Virus record (IMG/VR): IMGVR_UViG_3300033999_000354
Location: 1 to 25,833 of that record
Strand: one strand, 5' to 3'
Length of the DNA: 25,833 nucleotides
From: a virus
Part shown: piece after piece, positions 6,250 through 14,220 of the stretch
How positions within the stretch are numbered: position 1 is the stretch's first letter
Layout of the letters: each line of letters opens with the position of its first letter
The notes under the pieces: generated by a model
Told to the model about the DNA's origin: nothing
The model's input: the letters and a program-made list of their open reading frames with translations, nothing else
Databases searched by the model: none
Translations under genes and position numbers: made by a program

Positions 6250-6618
6250 ATGAATACACAAGAAACTTTCAAAAATACAGAAGCTAAGCCTGACGGTTAT
6301 ACATTGTTAGGCACTGGCTGGATTTCAATCAAAGAAGCTCAACCTAAACCGCAACAAAGAGTGTACGTGGTCTGTGAAAAACCTAAATATGGTGGTGGCG
6401 TGGTACGCTTTCAAACTATGGCAGAGTACATACCATATATGACAGTTAAGGAAGAAGATTATATGGCAGATGAATTTCAAGGCGAAGGCGATTACAATGA
6501 AGAAGAAGATGAATATTACACACCTGAAGGATTTTACGAATGGCAAAGCGAACCTGAAATGCACTGGAAAATATCGGCTAAAGTAACTCACTGGATGCCG
6601 TTGATAGCACTTCCGTAA
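6250..6618 (+). CDS. DUF551-like protein
   Basis: This 122-residue protein has the two ends that define the phage DUF551 family: GWISIKEAQPKPQQRVYVVCEKP (residues 23-45) and VTHWMPLIALP at the C-terminus, with an acidic insert between them (about 70-95, rich in Asp, Glu and Tyr). The function of the family is unknown; it is frequent in phage and prophage early or accessory regions. It is separated from the upstream genes by a 66-bp gap with a hairpin and is the last gene before the strong terminator at 6685-6717. Confidence 0.8.
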   Translation: MNTQETFKNTEAKPDGYTLLGTGWISIKEAQPKPQQRVYVVCEKPKYGGGVVRFQTMAEYIPYMTVKEEDYMADEFQGEGDYNEEEDEYYTPEGFYEWQSEPEMHWKISAKVTHWMPLIALP

Positions 6619-6684
6619 GCTTGTGCCTAATGTTACTGTTATTTGTCCACACGATTGGCATTAACAAGGTATAACATGAGAAGG

Positions 6685-6717
6685 AAAGGCTGTCTCAAAA
6701 AGAGACAGCCTTTTTTT
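6685..6717 (+). terminator. Rho-independent terminator ending the early operon
   Basis: AAGGCTGTCTC (6686-6696) pairs perfectly with GAGACAGCCTT (6702-6712) around a five-base A loop, and seven T follow the stem G/C block. This is a textbook terminator separating the early genes from the virion operon. Confidence 0.95.
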
Positions 6718-6795
6718 AATTATTCAAAAACATACAAATAAAAACAAAAGAAATCAAATAATATCAAAAAGAAACATCATAGAATAAATACAGCA

Positions 6796-6803
6796 TAAAT
6801 TTG
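6796..6803 (+). promoter_or_regulatory. Candidate late-promoter -7 box
   Basis: TAAATTTG matches the Bacteroidota -7 box TAnnTTTG and lies 18 bp before the start of the first virion gene. The expected -33 TTTG is not seen 19-21 bp upstream, so the promoter may be weak alone or need an activator, as late phage promoters often do. Confidence 0.5.
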
Positions 6804-6821
6804 ACGCATAAACAAAAGCGA

Positions 6822-7862
6822 ATGAGCAAAAAAAACACGTTAGTAACAAGTTTGCTTATAGGTATAGGAGTAAGCGCATTCTTTTTGCTTAGAAAAGCAT
6901 CGAAAATGAAAAGAATGAGCGATTTGCTATCTATATCAGCAGGTTTAAGAGGTAAACCAGCACTAAAAGGTGGCATTTTTGGCAAAATTTTAGTACCAGT
7001 TAAAATTGAACTAACTAATAGGACGGATGAGGAGTTAAGGCTTAAAATACCAAGCGTAAAACTTTTCTATGCAAATAATGAGTTAGGTGATATTTTGCCT
7101 AATGACAACGAAGTTGTTGTAAAACGTTATGCTAAAACGCTTATTGATTCGATAACATTTGAAATACCTGTTTCTAACCTGATAAATATAGGTATAGGAA
7201 AAGATTTGTTGCTGAAAAGTCCTTCCGAACTCACAAAGAACATGCAACTAAAAATTACGCTCTATGTGAATGGCGTACCAGTAACATTTAATCAGGCTTT
7301 GGCAGGATTCGGTTTAGGACTTACAGCAACATCACTCAGAAAGATTAAGCCTAAAAAAGATTACGAGCATCTTATTGAGCCAATTGGTTCACTCGATAGG
7401 ACAGACCCAATATTAAATCAAAACGGAACTGTTGATGATACTGTCAACTATATGATTGATATAGTTAGGCAGTATAAAGATGATACTAAAACCTTAGCGA
7501 AAAGACTAAAGCGAAAAACACTAAAGGAAACGCTTGAAAATATTTGGAACTTCGTTTATACGTATATTAAGTACGAACCAGATTCAACATTATTCGAGCA
7601 AATTAGACGACCACTGCGAACGCTGCACGACCAAAAAGGCGATTGCGATTGCTATTCAGTTTTAATCGGAAGCATATTAGAAAACTTAAATATACCATTC
7701 AAGTTTAGAATAACAGCATATTACAACAGACCATATTTTCAGCATGTCTATGTAATTGTACCAACAGGTGATGGCAATTATATAACGGTTGACCCTGTTG
7801 TAGATGCTTTTAACTATGAAAAACCATTTACAAATCACAAAGATTTTGAATTTAAAAAATAA
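6822..7862 (+). CDS. Membrane-anchored LEA14-like plus transglutaminase-fold protein
   Basis: The start is taken at the ATG at 6822 (346 residues) rather than an in-frame TTG at 6801. Residues 7-24 form a single membrane anchor. Residues about 45-150 are beta-rich, with the LEA14/WHy-like pattern PVKIELTNRTDEELRL and ...ITFEIPVSNL. Residues about 200-330 are a transglutaminase-like domain: Cys275 in KGDCDCYSVLIGSIL, His308 in FQHVYVIVP and Asp324 in ITVDP form the expected Cys-His-Asp triad. The fold serves cross-linking, peptide-hydrolysing or amidase enzymes. At the head of the virion operon it may be a virion enzyme that cross-links proteins, processes virion proteins or opens the cell wall. 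It is followed after 7 bp by another membrane protein. Confidence 0.8.
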   Translation: MSKKNTLVTSLLIGIGVSAFFLLRKASKMKRMSDLLSISAGLRGKPALKGGIFGKILVPVKIELTNRTDEELRLKIPSVKLFYANNELGDILPNDNEVVVKRYAKTLIDSITFEIPVSNLINIGIGKDLLLKSPSELTKNMQLKITLYVNGVPVTFNQALAGFGLGLTATSLRKIKPKKDYEHLIEPIGSLDRTDPILNQNGTVDDTVNYMIDIVRQYKDDTKTLAKRLKRKTLKETLENIWNFVYTYIKYEPDSTLFEQIRRPLRTLHDQKGDCDCYSVLIGSILENLNIPFKFRITAYYNRPYFQHVYVIVPTGDGNYITVDPVVDAFNYEKPFTNHKDFEFKK

Positions 7863-7869
7863 ATAAGTA

Positions 7870-9273
7870 ATGATTAACGGAATGCCTATACAATTTCTGA
7901 ACGGAACGGACACAATACAAAATACACTAATTGATGACAACTATCATCAATTAGTAGAAGATGTAATAAGTGGTGTTGATTTGGGGGGTATTGGTTTAGG
8001 TTCTGCCGATGACGACGAAAAAATATATAAATATCTTGTTAAAACCAGAGATGCAATTCAAGCAAATCCTGAACTTGTCGCAACGATTCAGAACCCTAAT
8101 GCAATGTTGCGGATGTTCAACTATGCAATAAACAACTTTTACACACCCAATCGAGATAAAGCACTTGAGATTCTTGAGAAGGAAGAAGAACGGCTTATAA
8201 AAGCGGGGAAAATTAGAATTGATGACCCTGTATATTTTAATGGGCTTGAAGGTTTAGGTCTCAATGGGTTTTGGAAAAGTGTTAGGCGAATAACTAAAAA
8301 AGTAGGCAGCGGTATAAAAAAAGGAGTTAAAGCGACAGGCAAAGGAATTGCAAAAGCAGCAAAATTTGTAGTTACAAGGCTAAATCCTGTTGCAATTGCA
8401 ATAAGAACTGGCTTTTTAGCAGCATTACGTTTAAACGTTAACCATATATCGGAAAAAATTGCACCAGCATATCTAACCCCACAACAAGCAAAAGCAGCAG
8501 GAATTTCTGAAGAATACTATCAAAAGGCAAAAGCAGCTCATAAAAAAATATACGATTTGTATCGTAAAAAGATGTTTGGCAAAAAGAAATGGTTTGATGC
8601 TGCAGTAATGTCGGGTAAAAGAAAACGCTGGAAAAAAGGTATAGTTGCAAACGAAAGAGCATTGAGAATTGCATCAAACACAACTGAAGCAAAAAGAGCA
8701 ATAAGCGAATCAAGTGTTAATGGAATCGGTGCAGTGGCAACGTCAACAGCAGCAGCAACAATGGCAACTGCTACACCATTCATTATAAAAGCTACAAATT
8801 GGATAAAAAACCTTTTCAACAATGAGGAGAAAAAGGAATTCATGAAGGCTGCTATTGATGCTGGAGCAACAAAAAAAGAGGCAAGGAAAGCATATAGGGC
8901 TCACAAGGCTAAAAATAGAGAAAGTTTGATTCAAAAAGCACAAAGTTACTTGCAACAAAAGCAGAAAGAGATAATGACTGAACAAAAGGAAGCAGCCAGT
9001 TATGATGCAGGAATTCAATCAAAAACAACTAACCAAAATAACTCTAATCAAAACGTTGAATTAAAAACCGAGAAAATGGATAATCCAAATCCAAGTTTTG
9101 TAAAAAAGTATGTTACACCTAAAAACCTTCTTATTACAGGTGGGCTTATTGTAGCAGGATATTTCGGCTATAAGGCACTAAAAAGCAAAAACACCCAACC
9201 TGTAAGAGCATTAAATGGTGTAAGGAAGAGAAAAGCAAAATCAAAAAAAGTTAAAGTATTAAAACTAAAGTAA
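7870..9273 (+). CDS. Basic membrane-anchored virion-type protein
   Basis: The 467-residue product has an acidic N-terminal part (about 1-120), a strongly cationic amphipathic stretch at 133-170 (GFWKSVRRITKKVGSGIKKG onward) like membrane-active helices, a hydrophobic Ala-rich patch (about 285-300), a long Lys/Gln-rich helical region, and near the C-terminus a single membrane segment (LLITGGLIVAGYFGYKAL, about 425-442) followed by a very basic tail. I do not recognise a family. The mix of a membrane-active helix and a C-terminal anchor with a basic tail suits an internal-membrane or genome-delivery protein of a membrane-containing virus. It lies 1 bp before the next gene. The role is inference. 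Confidence 0.7.
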   Translation: MINGMPIQFLNGTDTIQNTLIDDNYHQLVEDVISGVDLGGIGLGSADDDEKIYKYLVKTRDAIQANPELVATIQNPNAMLRMFNYAINNFYTPNRDKALEILEKEEERLIKAGKIRIDDPVYFNGLEGLGLNGFWKSVRRITKKVGSGIKKGVKATGKGIAKAAKFVVTRLNPVAIAIRTGFLAALRLNVNHISEKIAPAYLTPQQAKAAGISEEYYQKAKAAHKKIYDLYRKKMFGKKKWFDAAVMSGKRKRWKKGIVANERALRIASNTTEAKRAISESSVNGIGAVATSTAAATMATATPFIIKATNWIKNLFNNEEKKEFMKAAIDAGATKKEARKAYRAHKAKNRESLIQKAQSYLQQKQKEIMTEQKEAASYDAGIQSKTTNQNNSNQNVELKTEKMDNPNPSFVKKYVTPKNLLITGGLIVAGYFGYKALKSKNTQPVRALNGVRKRKAKSKKVKVLKLK

Positions 9274-9274
9274 A

Positions 9275-9775
9275 ATGGCAAGACGAAAATCAAAAAAAGT
9301 TACACTAAGTAACATGATTGATGAGGGTAAAAAACCCGCATTGGTTCTTTGCGGAATGTTCTTAGGAAACCGCATAGGAAAACTGCTTGACAAGAACGTA
9401 ACACCTACCGTTTCAGGTCTTTTAGGTCTTGACGGAGCAAACAGCAAATTAGTAAAACCACTAATTCTGACTGCTGCAGGGTTAGCAACATCACAAACCG
9501 CAAAAGATGAAAATATTAAGATGATTGGATGGGGAGTTGCGGGCTATGGAATTGCAGATGCAGCAAAAGACCTACTAAAAGTTGACCTGCTTTCTGGTGT
9601 TGACGAAGAAGACTATTACGCTATTCAAGGTACTCAACCCATACCGGGTATTGGTTCATCGGATGATGAATTACCAAATTTACCTATTCTCAATGGCGAT
9701 GACTATGAGGATGACAATGTTGATGTTTCAGGGATTGAAGAAGATTTAAATAAAGAAACAGATTTCATTGAATAA
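9275..9775 (+). CDS. Small membrane-associated virion-type protein with acidic tail
   Basis: The 166-residue protein begins with a basic patch (MARRKSKKV), has Gly/Ala-rich hydrophobic helices (about 20-35, 60-75 and 84-100; GWGVAGYGIADAAKDLL), and ends in a long Asp/Glu-rich tail (about 109-166). Basic-hydrophobic-acidic organisation suggests a membrane-spanning or membrane-peripheral virion protein. The gene is tightly coupled to the previous one and lies 40 bp before the probable coat protein gene. No family recognised. Confidence 0.65.
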   Translation: MARRKSKKVTLSNMIDEGKKPALVLCGMFLGNRIGKLLDKNVTPTVSGLLGLDGANSKLVKPLILTAAGLATSQTAKDENIKMIGWGVAGYGIADAAKDLLKVDLLSGVDEEDYYAIQGTQPIPGIGSSDDELPNLPILNGDDYEDDNVDVSGIEEDLNKETDFIE

Positions 9776-9815
9776 TAAAAACAGAACAAAACAAAACTAA
9801 AAAAAAGAAAAAGCT

Positions 9816-10526
9816 ATGTCGTATTTAAACGGATTTTTAGGAGAACTTGACGTTACCGTTTCAGAAGAAATGGTTGACGGCATCATTGGTGAAATTGGTT
9901 CGCTCGATTACGCTCACCCGCAACGTAGGCGTGCAGTTAGGCGAATGACACGCAGAATGAACTCAAGAAGTGTTGTACCTACACGAAACTTGACAGGTAA
10001 GGCTGAATTTGAGAACCGAATGGGTATGCTTCCACTCGAAATTCAGCAAGCACTTAGAAAGGGAGACCTTCAACTCTGCGATTATCTTATCTATACTGCA
10101 AAGAAAATCGGAACTGCATCAAATGCAGAACTCATGGTTAATTCCGATGTTGCTGTTGCAGGATTAGCAAACATCAATAATCGCAAACTTGAGGCAAACC
10201 GTTACTTCTTGCTAACAGGTATTCAAATATTAAGCGGAGCAAGTGCCGACCCTAAAACTGCTGAATATGCTTTACCAGAACCAAACATCTTGAATGGTGA
10301 ATTTGAACTGAATGTTGGCGATAAGACAATAATTCCCCGTATGTCTATGAGTGCATTTGACACAGGTTCACGCACAGATGTACCCGAAGGCTTTTACAAG
10401 TTGGATAATCCAAAGATGATTCCACCGCTCACTGAGATAAAACCAGAGATTTGGACACCTGCGCCTAATGCTGAAAATACATGCGTTAAAATCGTTCTTT
10501 GGGGAGTTTACACACAGAAAAACTAA
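9816..10526 (+). CDS. Probable major coat (capsid) protein, jelly-roll type
   Basis: This 236-residue protein is my best candidate for the main coat protein. It has an Arg-rich N-terminal arm (HPQRRRAVRRMTRRMNSR, about 35-52), as coat proteins use to touch genome or membrane, and then an alternating beta pattern to the end: FLLTGIQILSG (131-141), GEFELNVGDKTIIP (161-174), GFYKLDNPKMIPPLTEIKPEI (192-212) and CVKIVLWGVYTQ (223-234). It has no signal peptide or membrane segment. The gene stands alone between a 40-bp A-rich leader and a strong hairpin, a layout expected for a very highly expressed gene. The strand motif around 165-174 recurs in two neighbouring proteins. Function is inferred from size, composition and context; no homologue was searched. 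Confidence 0.6.
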   Translation: MSYLNGFLGELDVTVSEEMVDGIIGEIGSLDYAHPQRRRAVRRMTRRMNSRSVVPTRNLTGKAEFENRMGMLPLEIQQALRKGDLQLCDYLIYTAKKIGTASNAELMVNSDVAVAGLANINNRKLEANRYFLLTGIQILSGASADPKTAEYALPEPNILNGEFELNVGDKTIIPRMSMSAFDTGSRTDVPEGFYKLDNPKMIPPLTEIKPEIWTPAPNAENTCVKIVLWGVYTQKN

Positions 10527-10538
10527 ATTAGTATTAAT

Positions 10539-10573
10539 AAAGTGTGCCTGTTACGAGAGGCAGGCGCACTTTT
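10539..10573 (+). terminator. Hairpin after the coat protein gene, probable partial terminator
   Basis: AAAGTGTGCCTG (10539-10550) pairs with CAGGCGCACTTT (10561-10572), one G-T wobble, loop of 10 bases. The T run is short (4), so it may terminate only partly or protect the coat mRNA 3' end, giving more coat protein than downstream minor proteins. Confidence 0.75.
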
Positions 10574-10590
10574 CAAATTTATAACTTTTT

Positions 10591-10878
10591 ATGGAAGATG
10601 TAAGGTTGTGGATACTTTACTCTATAGTTGGATTGCTTTGGTTGGTTGTTACATGGTTAGTTGGTATTTTTTACAGGTTAGGACGTTCTTTTGTTAATAA
10701 AATTCTTGAAAAATTTGATATTCTTATCAAGGAAATACAAGATTTAAAAACAAAGGATGTTGCATTAACAAAGGATATAGAAAAAATTAAAGAAACACAA
10801 GAAGAACATTCAAAAGAAATAAAAAAGATAAACATCAAAATACAAAAACATTATACGTGTAAAAATTACGAAGTATGA
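10591..10878 (+). CDS. Membrane anchor plus coiled-coil protein
   Basis: The 95-residue product has one strong N-terminal transmembrane segment (about 6-28, ILYSIVGLLWLVVTWLVGIF), then a charged coiled coil (about 38-85, FDILIKEIQDLKTKDVALTKD) and a short Cys-bearing end. This is the shape of small holin-like (XhlA/hemolysin-type) proteins and of single-anchor virion proteins. It overlaps the next gene by 4 bp and follows the hairpin after the coat gene. Its placement within the virion set rather than the lysis set makes a virion membrane role as likely as a holin role. Confidence 0.7.
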   Translation: MEDVRLWILYSIVGLLWLVVTWLVGIFYRLGRSFVNKILEKFDILIKEIQDLKTKDVALTKDIEKIKETQEEHSKEIKKINIKIQKHYTCKNYEV

Positions 10879-11876
10879 TTTCATCAACATTAACTATACC
10901 TGTCTATCTAAACACAACACCTGGCAATTACGTCAGAAAAAATGTAACTGCATCATCACCATTGCAGTATTCGAGAATTAGCAAGATGTATGTTACATGC
11001 GCAGATGTTGTTACAAAATTTGGTAGCGATTCAACAATCAAAGTTAATGTTGCCGACAAAGAAATCTTACCTATCAACTTCCCATTAAGGTGGCTATGTT
11101 CAGATTATTACACAGGCGATATCACTGTCAATCCAGAATTGTTCAAGAATAGGAACGAGAACTACTCAATTGAAATTGACGAACCAGCAAATGGAAATCA
11201 AATTGACATTGAGATATATGCCGATTCAGATATACTAATTACATTCGAGTTCGACAATAGGTGTTTAAACAAGCAAAAGACAAAATTCAAGGTTGTTACG
11301 CTCCAAAACAGTTGGAGTGTTCAAGATTCAGCAGTTCATAACTTGTCAGATAATGCTTTGCGTTCTGTAATGAATTATGAGGAAGTTGTAAGACTTGACG
11401 AACCACCTAATGGAATATTTGCGGAATACAATATTACTTACATGCCACAGTTTAATCCGAATTTGATTGAATATGTAGAAGGCAATACAAATTTGAGAAA
11501 ATATTTTGAAGTAATCATTCCAAGCCATGAAAGAACTTACTTTGCCATATGGTTAAAAGATATAGACCCATCACAACTTGACACACCGCAAAAAGAGTTA
11601 GAACAAATTAAAAGTTTATTAAAAAACACCTTGCTAACTGTAAAAGATGAAACTAAAACAATAATTAAAGATATAGATTTACCATTAATATCACCTACAA
11701 GGTTTATTTCACCACTTAAGTCATTATTGCCTTTTGAAACGGAATTTAAAAACATAAGGGTAAATACTTTAAACCCTGTATTTGTTTTTAGTGAATTAGA
11801 CCCATTGAGAATTAATAAAGTACCGTTTAACTCAGCAAAATTACAACTATGCTTCACATACAAAGAAAACCGATAA
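10875..11876 (+). CDS. Beta-rich virion protein, coat-like domain
   Basis: The 333-residue protein has no signal or membrane segment. Residues about 10-135 are a beta-sandwich-like domain whose strand IKVNVADKEILPINF (about 56-70) closely matches the strand GEFELNVGDKTIIP of the probable coat protein and the strand in the next gene. The rest is a second beta-rich part with a helical insert (about 235-270), ending FNSAKLQLCFTYKENR. It starts with a 4-bp overlap and ends with a 28-bp overlap with the next gene, implying coupled synthesis. A minor coat, vertex or spike-base protein of a jelly-roll-type capsid is plausible; I do not recognise a named family. Confidence 0.6.
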   Translation: MISSTLTIPVYLNTTPGNYVRKNVTASSPLQYSRISKMYVTCADVVTKFGSDSTIKVNVADKEILPINFPLRWLCSDYYTGDITVNPELFKNRNENYSIEIDEPANGNQIDIEIYADSDILITFEFDNRCLNKQKTKFKVVTLQNSWSVQDSAVHNLSDNALRSVMNYEEVVRLDEPPNGIFAEYNITYMPQFNPNLIEYVEGNTNLRKYFEVIIPSHERTYFAIWLKDIDPSQLDTPQKELEQIKSLLKNTLLTVKDETKTIIKDIDLPLISPTRFISPLKSLLPFETEFKNIRVNTLNPVFVFSELDPLRINKVPFNSAKLQLCFTYKENR

Positions 11877-12211
11877 ATCGATTTTATATCAAAGAAGTAG
11901 AAATTTCATCGCCGGAAAGGTTTAAAGCATCATTCAACATACCTTATCAATACAAATACATTAGAGGCGTGTTCGTTTATGGCGATGTTGATTCAACACT
12001 AATCGAAATGAAAATCGCAGGCACAGAAATTTTACCAGCAAATTTCGATGCTTCGCTAATAGAGTTTAAGGGTTTCATCGCAAGAACGCATGTTGTTTTG
12101 CCAATAAACATGGAAAACCAAAACTATAATGTAGAAGTGTTAATCACACCAAGACACTACAATATTAAAAGTTATCCTAAGGTTATTAAATTTTATTTTA
12201 TTGTGCAATAA
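11849..12211 (+). CDS. Small beta-rich virion protein, coat-like
   Basis: The 120-residue product is nearly all beta: YIRGVFVYGDVD, LIEMKIAGTEILPANFD, THVVLPINMENQNYNVEVLIT and KVIKFYFIV. Its motif EMKIAGTEILPANF aligns with IKVNVADKEILPINF in the preceding gene, and the strand order around it also matches, so the two look like paralogous single-domain beta-sandwich proteins. No other ATG lies near the start, so the 28-bp overlap with the upstream gene is real. It ends in a 1-base overlap (TAATG) with the next gene. Likely a minor capsid component. Confidence 0.65.
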   Translation: MLHIQRKPINRFYIKEVEISSPERFKASFNIPYQYKYIRGVFVYGDVDSTLIEMKIAGTEILPANFDASLIEFKGFIARTHVVLPINMENQNYNVEVLITPRHYNIKSYPKVIKFYFIVQ

Positions 12212-12585
12212 TGTATTACGTTGCAAACATAACATTAAAAGAAAATGCTGAAATCAAAGAGGGGTTAGTAAGCCTACCAGAGCGAATCAATGAAATTATA
12301 GGTATTGGCTTAATCCCATATTTGGATTACGATGGCAATGAAGTAAGACCAGGAATGGCTTTTAACTTGCCTACTATTAGCATTGTTAATCCGAACAATG
12401 AAGTATTGGTTGAAAAAAGATTTGATGATTATTTGTTTTTCAAGAACTACAACCTTAAAGATGTTATTGTAAACAAGTCAGTTAAAACATCAAAAGGTTA
12501 CTTCCTAAAAGTAATTGTACAAGATTCAGAGTTAATTATACTGCCTTACAACATTAAGGCTCGTGTTTATATTCAATATAAATAA
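12211..12585 (+). CDS. Small beta-rich virion-type protein
   Basis: The 124-residue product is beta-rich (MYYVANITLKE, NEIIGIGLIPYLDYD, LPTISIVNPNNEVLVEKRF, FLKVIVQDSELIILP, ARVYIQYK). The pattern loosely resembles the two preceding proteins, so it may be a more diverged third paralog, but the identity is weak. The start overlaps the upstream stop by one base. No membrane segment. Unknown family. Confidence 0.62.
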   Translation: MYYVANITLKENAEIKEGLVSLPERINEIIGIGLIPYLDYDGNEVRPGMAFNLPTISIVNPNNEVLVEKRFDDYLFFKNYNLKDVIVNKSVKTSKGYFLKVIVQDSELIILPYNIKARVYIQYK

Positions 12586-12594
12586 CATACTACT

Positions 12595-12972
12595 ATGTTA
12601 GACTTGATTTTGAAAGAGAATATTGAAAGAATTAAGTCGAATGGGTTAAACTATTCGATTAGAAATGATGTAGTAGTTGTTAACGATGTTGAGTTTTACA
12701 TTGACCTGTCAAATGACATTGCTATTATTACCGACATCAATTTTGACAATAAGAATTACATTAAGCAATCATCCGATTTTCTCAAATTAATTCTACTATC
12801 ACCTATATCGTCTATTCAAGACTATATCGATAGCAGATTATTCATAGGTTATACAGCACAAAGAAACATAAAGGGTAGAGTTATAAATGCTTTTGATTTT
12901 CGCTCGGATGTTGATAAAAGTTTGTTTACGCCTTACAAAATAAAGATGATAAGAATATCAATGTTTAAATAA
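12595..12972 (+). CDS. Small virion-type protein, unknown function
   Basis: The 125-residue product alternates helix and strand: a first helix (LDLILKENIERIKSNGL), strands (VVVVNDVEFYIDLSNDIAIIT), a helix with SSIQDYIDSRLF, and a basic end (KIKMIRISMFK). It lies 9 bp after the previous gene and 11 bp before the coiled-coil gene, within the virion operon. I do not recognise it. Confidence 0.6.
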   Translation: MLDLILKENIERIKSNGLNYSIRNDVVVVNDVEFYIDLSNDIAIITDINFDNKNYIKQSSDFLKLILLSPISSIQDYIDSRLFIGYTAQRNIKGRVINAFDFRSDVDKSLFTPYKIKMIRISMFK

Positions 12973-12983
12973 AAATTATCGTT

Positions 12984-14051
12984 ATGGAGCTACAAAAATA
13001 CAACAGCATTGTAAGTACTTTTCGACAATACGAAGAAGCAAAATCACCTTACTGGTACACAATTGAATGGGAAGCAATAGACCAACAAGGTTGGAAAAAC
13101 TGGACAGGAGCAAAAAGAGTAACTGGCATTGAGACATTTATAAATGCGGTTGACAGCCTTCAGCAATTGCCTAATTGCGCTAATATTCGTGTAGTTGCAT
13201 ATAGCGGACAGACAGGCAAAAAAGAACTATTTAGCGAAATAATAGAGATAAATGGCAAAAAAACAAATATATATCCGTATTTTTTAAGCAGTCAGGAAAC
13301 AAGGAAAAATAGTGTTTCATCAAATCATAGTGAGCAACAAAAAGGTTTTGGCGCAACAGACCTTTTAGGTGCAATTTTAGGACAACCCGGGTTAAGCGGA
13401 ACTGACGCTATACACGGTTTATTGAGCATCAGAGATGAAAGAATTGTAAATCAGTTTGAACGAAAGGAACTTGAGCAAAAGTTATTAGAAGCGCAATTGC
13501 GTGAGAAAAATCTTGAGGAAAAAATAAAGAACCTTGAGAAAAAAAATGCGACTATCGAAAATGAAAACGAGGAATTATCAGATACGTTAGACGAACTTGA
13601 GCGGAAGATTGCTGAATTAGAGAAGTTAAAACCACAAAACAGTTTGCTTGGAGTTTCGCTCACAGGGATAGCGTCGACTGTTGCAGAAAATATTATCAAA
13701 AAAATTGTGCTTTCAAATCCAGATGCTGTAGCAAATATCTTAGGAACTGACAAAAAAATGCTACACGGGCTATTCGAACAACAAGTCGAACAAAACAACA
13801 ATCAACACAACGATAATTCAGAAATAGAAATAGAAGAGGTTGAATTATCAACTGAACGAAAGCAAGAACTTGAAGTAATTGATAAGATAACTGAATATCT
13901 TAAAACATTAGATAGAAAACAACTTGGTTATGTTCAAAACATCGTTTACCTGTGGCTTCAAGATGTTGATACAATACAGTTAATGTATGAATGGGCTTCA
14001 GGAAAGGGCAATAAATCATCAAACTCTAAAAACGAAAGCAGCGATGAATGA
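12984..14051 (+). CDS. Coiled-coil protein, possibly virion spike, vertex or assembly factor
   Basis: The 355-residue product has an N-terminal mixed domain (about 1-95: YWYTIEWEAIDQQGWKNWTG, then NIRVVAYSGQTGKKELFSEI), a Gly-rich link, a long charged coiled coil at about 155-216 (ERKELEQKLLEAQLREKNLE onward), and a helical C-terminal part with an acidic stretch. Such a layout is typical of elongated oligomeric proteins. There is no P-loop, so it is not the packaging ATPase. It overlaps the following small gene by 8 bp. Function unknown. Confidence 0.65.
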   Translation: MELQKYNSIVSTFRQYEEAKSPYWYTIEWEAIDQQGWKNWTGAKRVTGIETFINAVDSLQQLPNCANIRVVAYSGQTGKKELFSEIIEINGKKTNIYPYFLSSQETRKNSVSSNHSEQQKGFGATDLLGAILGQPGLSGTDAIHGLLSIRDERIVNQFERKELEQKLLEAQLREKNLEEKIKNLEKKNATIENENEELSDTLDELERKIAELEKLKPQNSLLGVSLTGIASTVAENIIKKIVLSNPDAVANILGTDKKMLHGLFEQQVEQNNNQHNDNSEIEIEEVELSTERKQELEVIDKITEYLKTLDRKQLGYVQNIVYLWLQDVDTIQLMYEWASGKGNKSSNSKNESSDE

Positions 14052-14220
14052 GTATATACTAAAGATAAGAATGCAAGCGGAAAATACCGATAAAGTAAAA
14101 GAGTTAGGCTCGTTACTTCAATTCGCTGTAAGCAACATTAAACATGATGAGTTAGTCAAACTATTAACAAGCGTTCGCAACAATCCTAATATAGTTAAAA
14201 CTGCAATAAAATTTCTGTAA
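14044..14220 (+). CDS. Very small helical protein
   Basis: Taking the ATG at 14044, which overlaps the upstream stop by 8 bp, gives 58 residues (an in-frame ATG at 13987 would overlap the upstream gene much more). The product is helical and amphipathic (KVKELGSLLQFAVSNIKHDELVKLL). The stop overlaps the next start (TAATG). No family recognised; the packing supports a real gene. Confidence 0.55.
   Translation: MNEYILKIRMQAENTDKVKELGSLLQFAVSNIKHDELVKLLTSVRNNPNIVKTAIKFL

Noticed and set aside
8438-9018. Minus-strand open frames under the 467-residue gene
   Set aside because: Phe/Leu/Ser-rich shadow frames of a Lys/Ala/Gln-rich gene.
13451-13801. Minus-strand 116-codon open frame
   Set aside because: It is the mirror of the coiled-coil coding region (Glu/Lys/Leu codons read as Phe/Ser/Leu).
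12984-14051. Packaging ATPase in the coiled-coil gene
   Set aside because: No Walker A or B motif; the visible pattern is a mixed N-terminal domain plus coiled coil.
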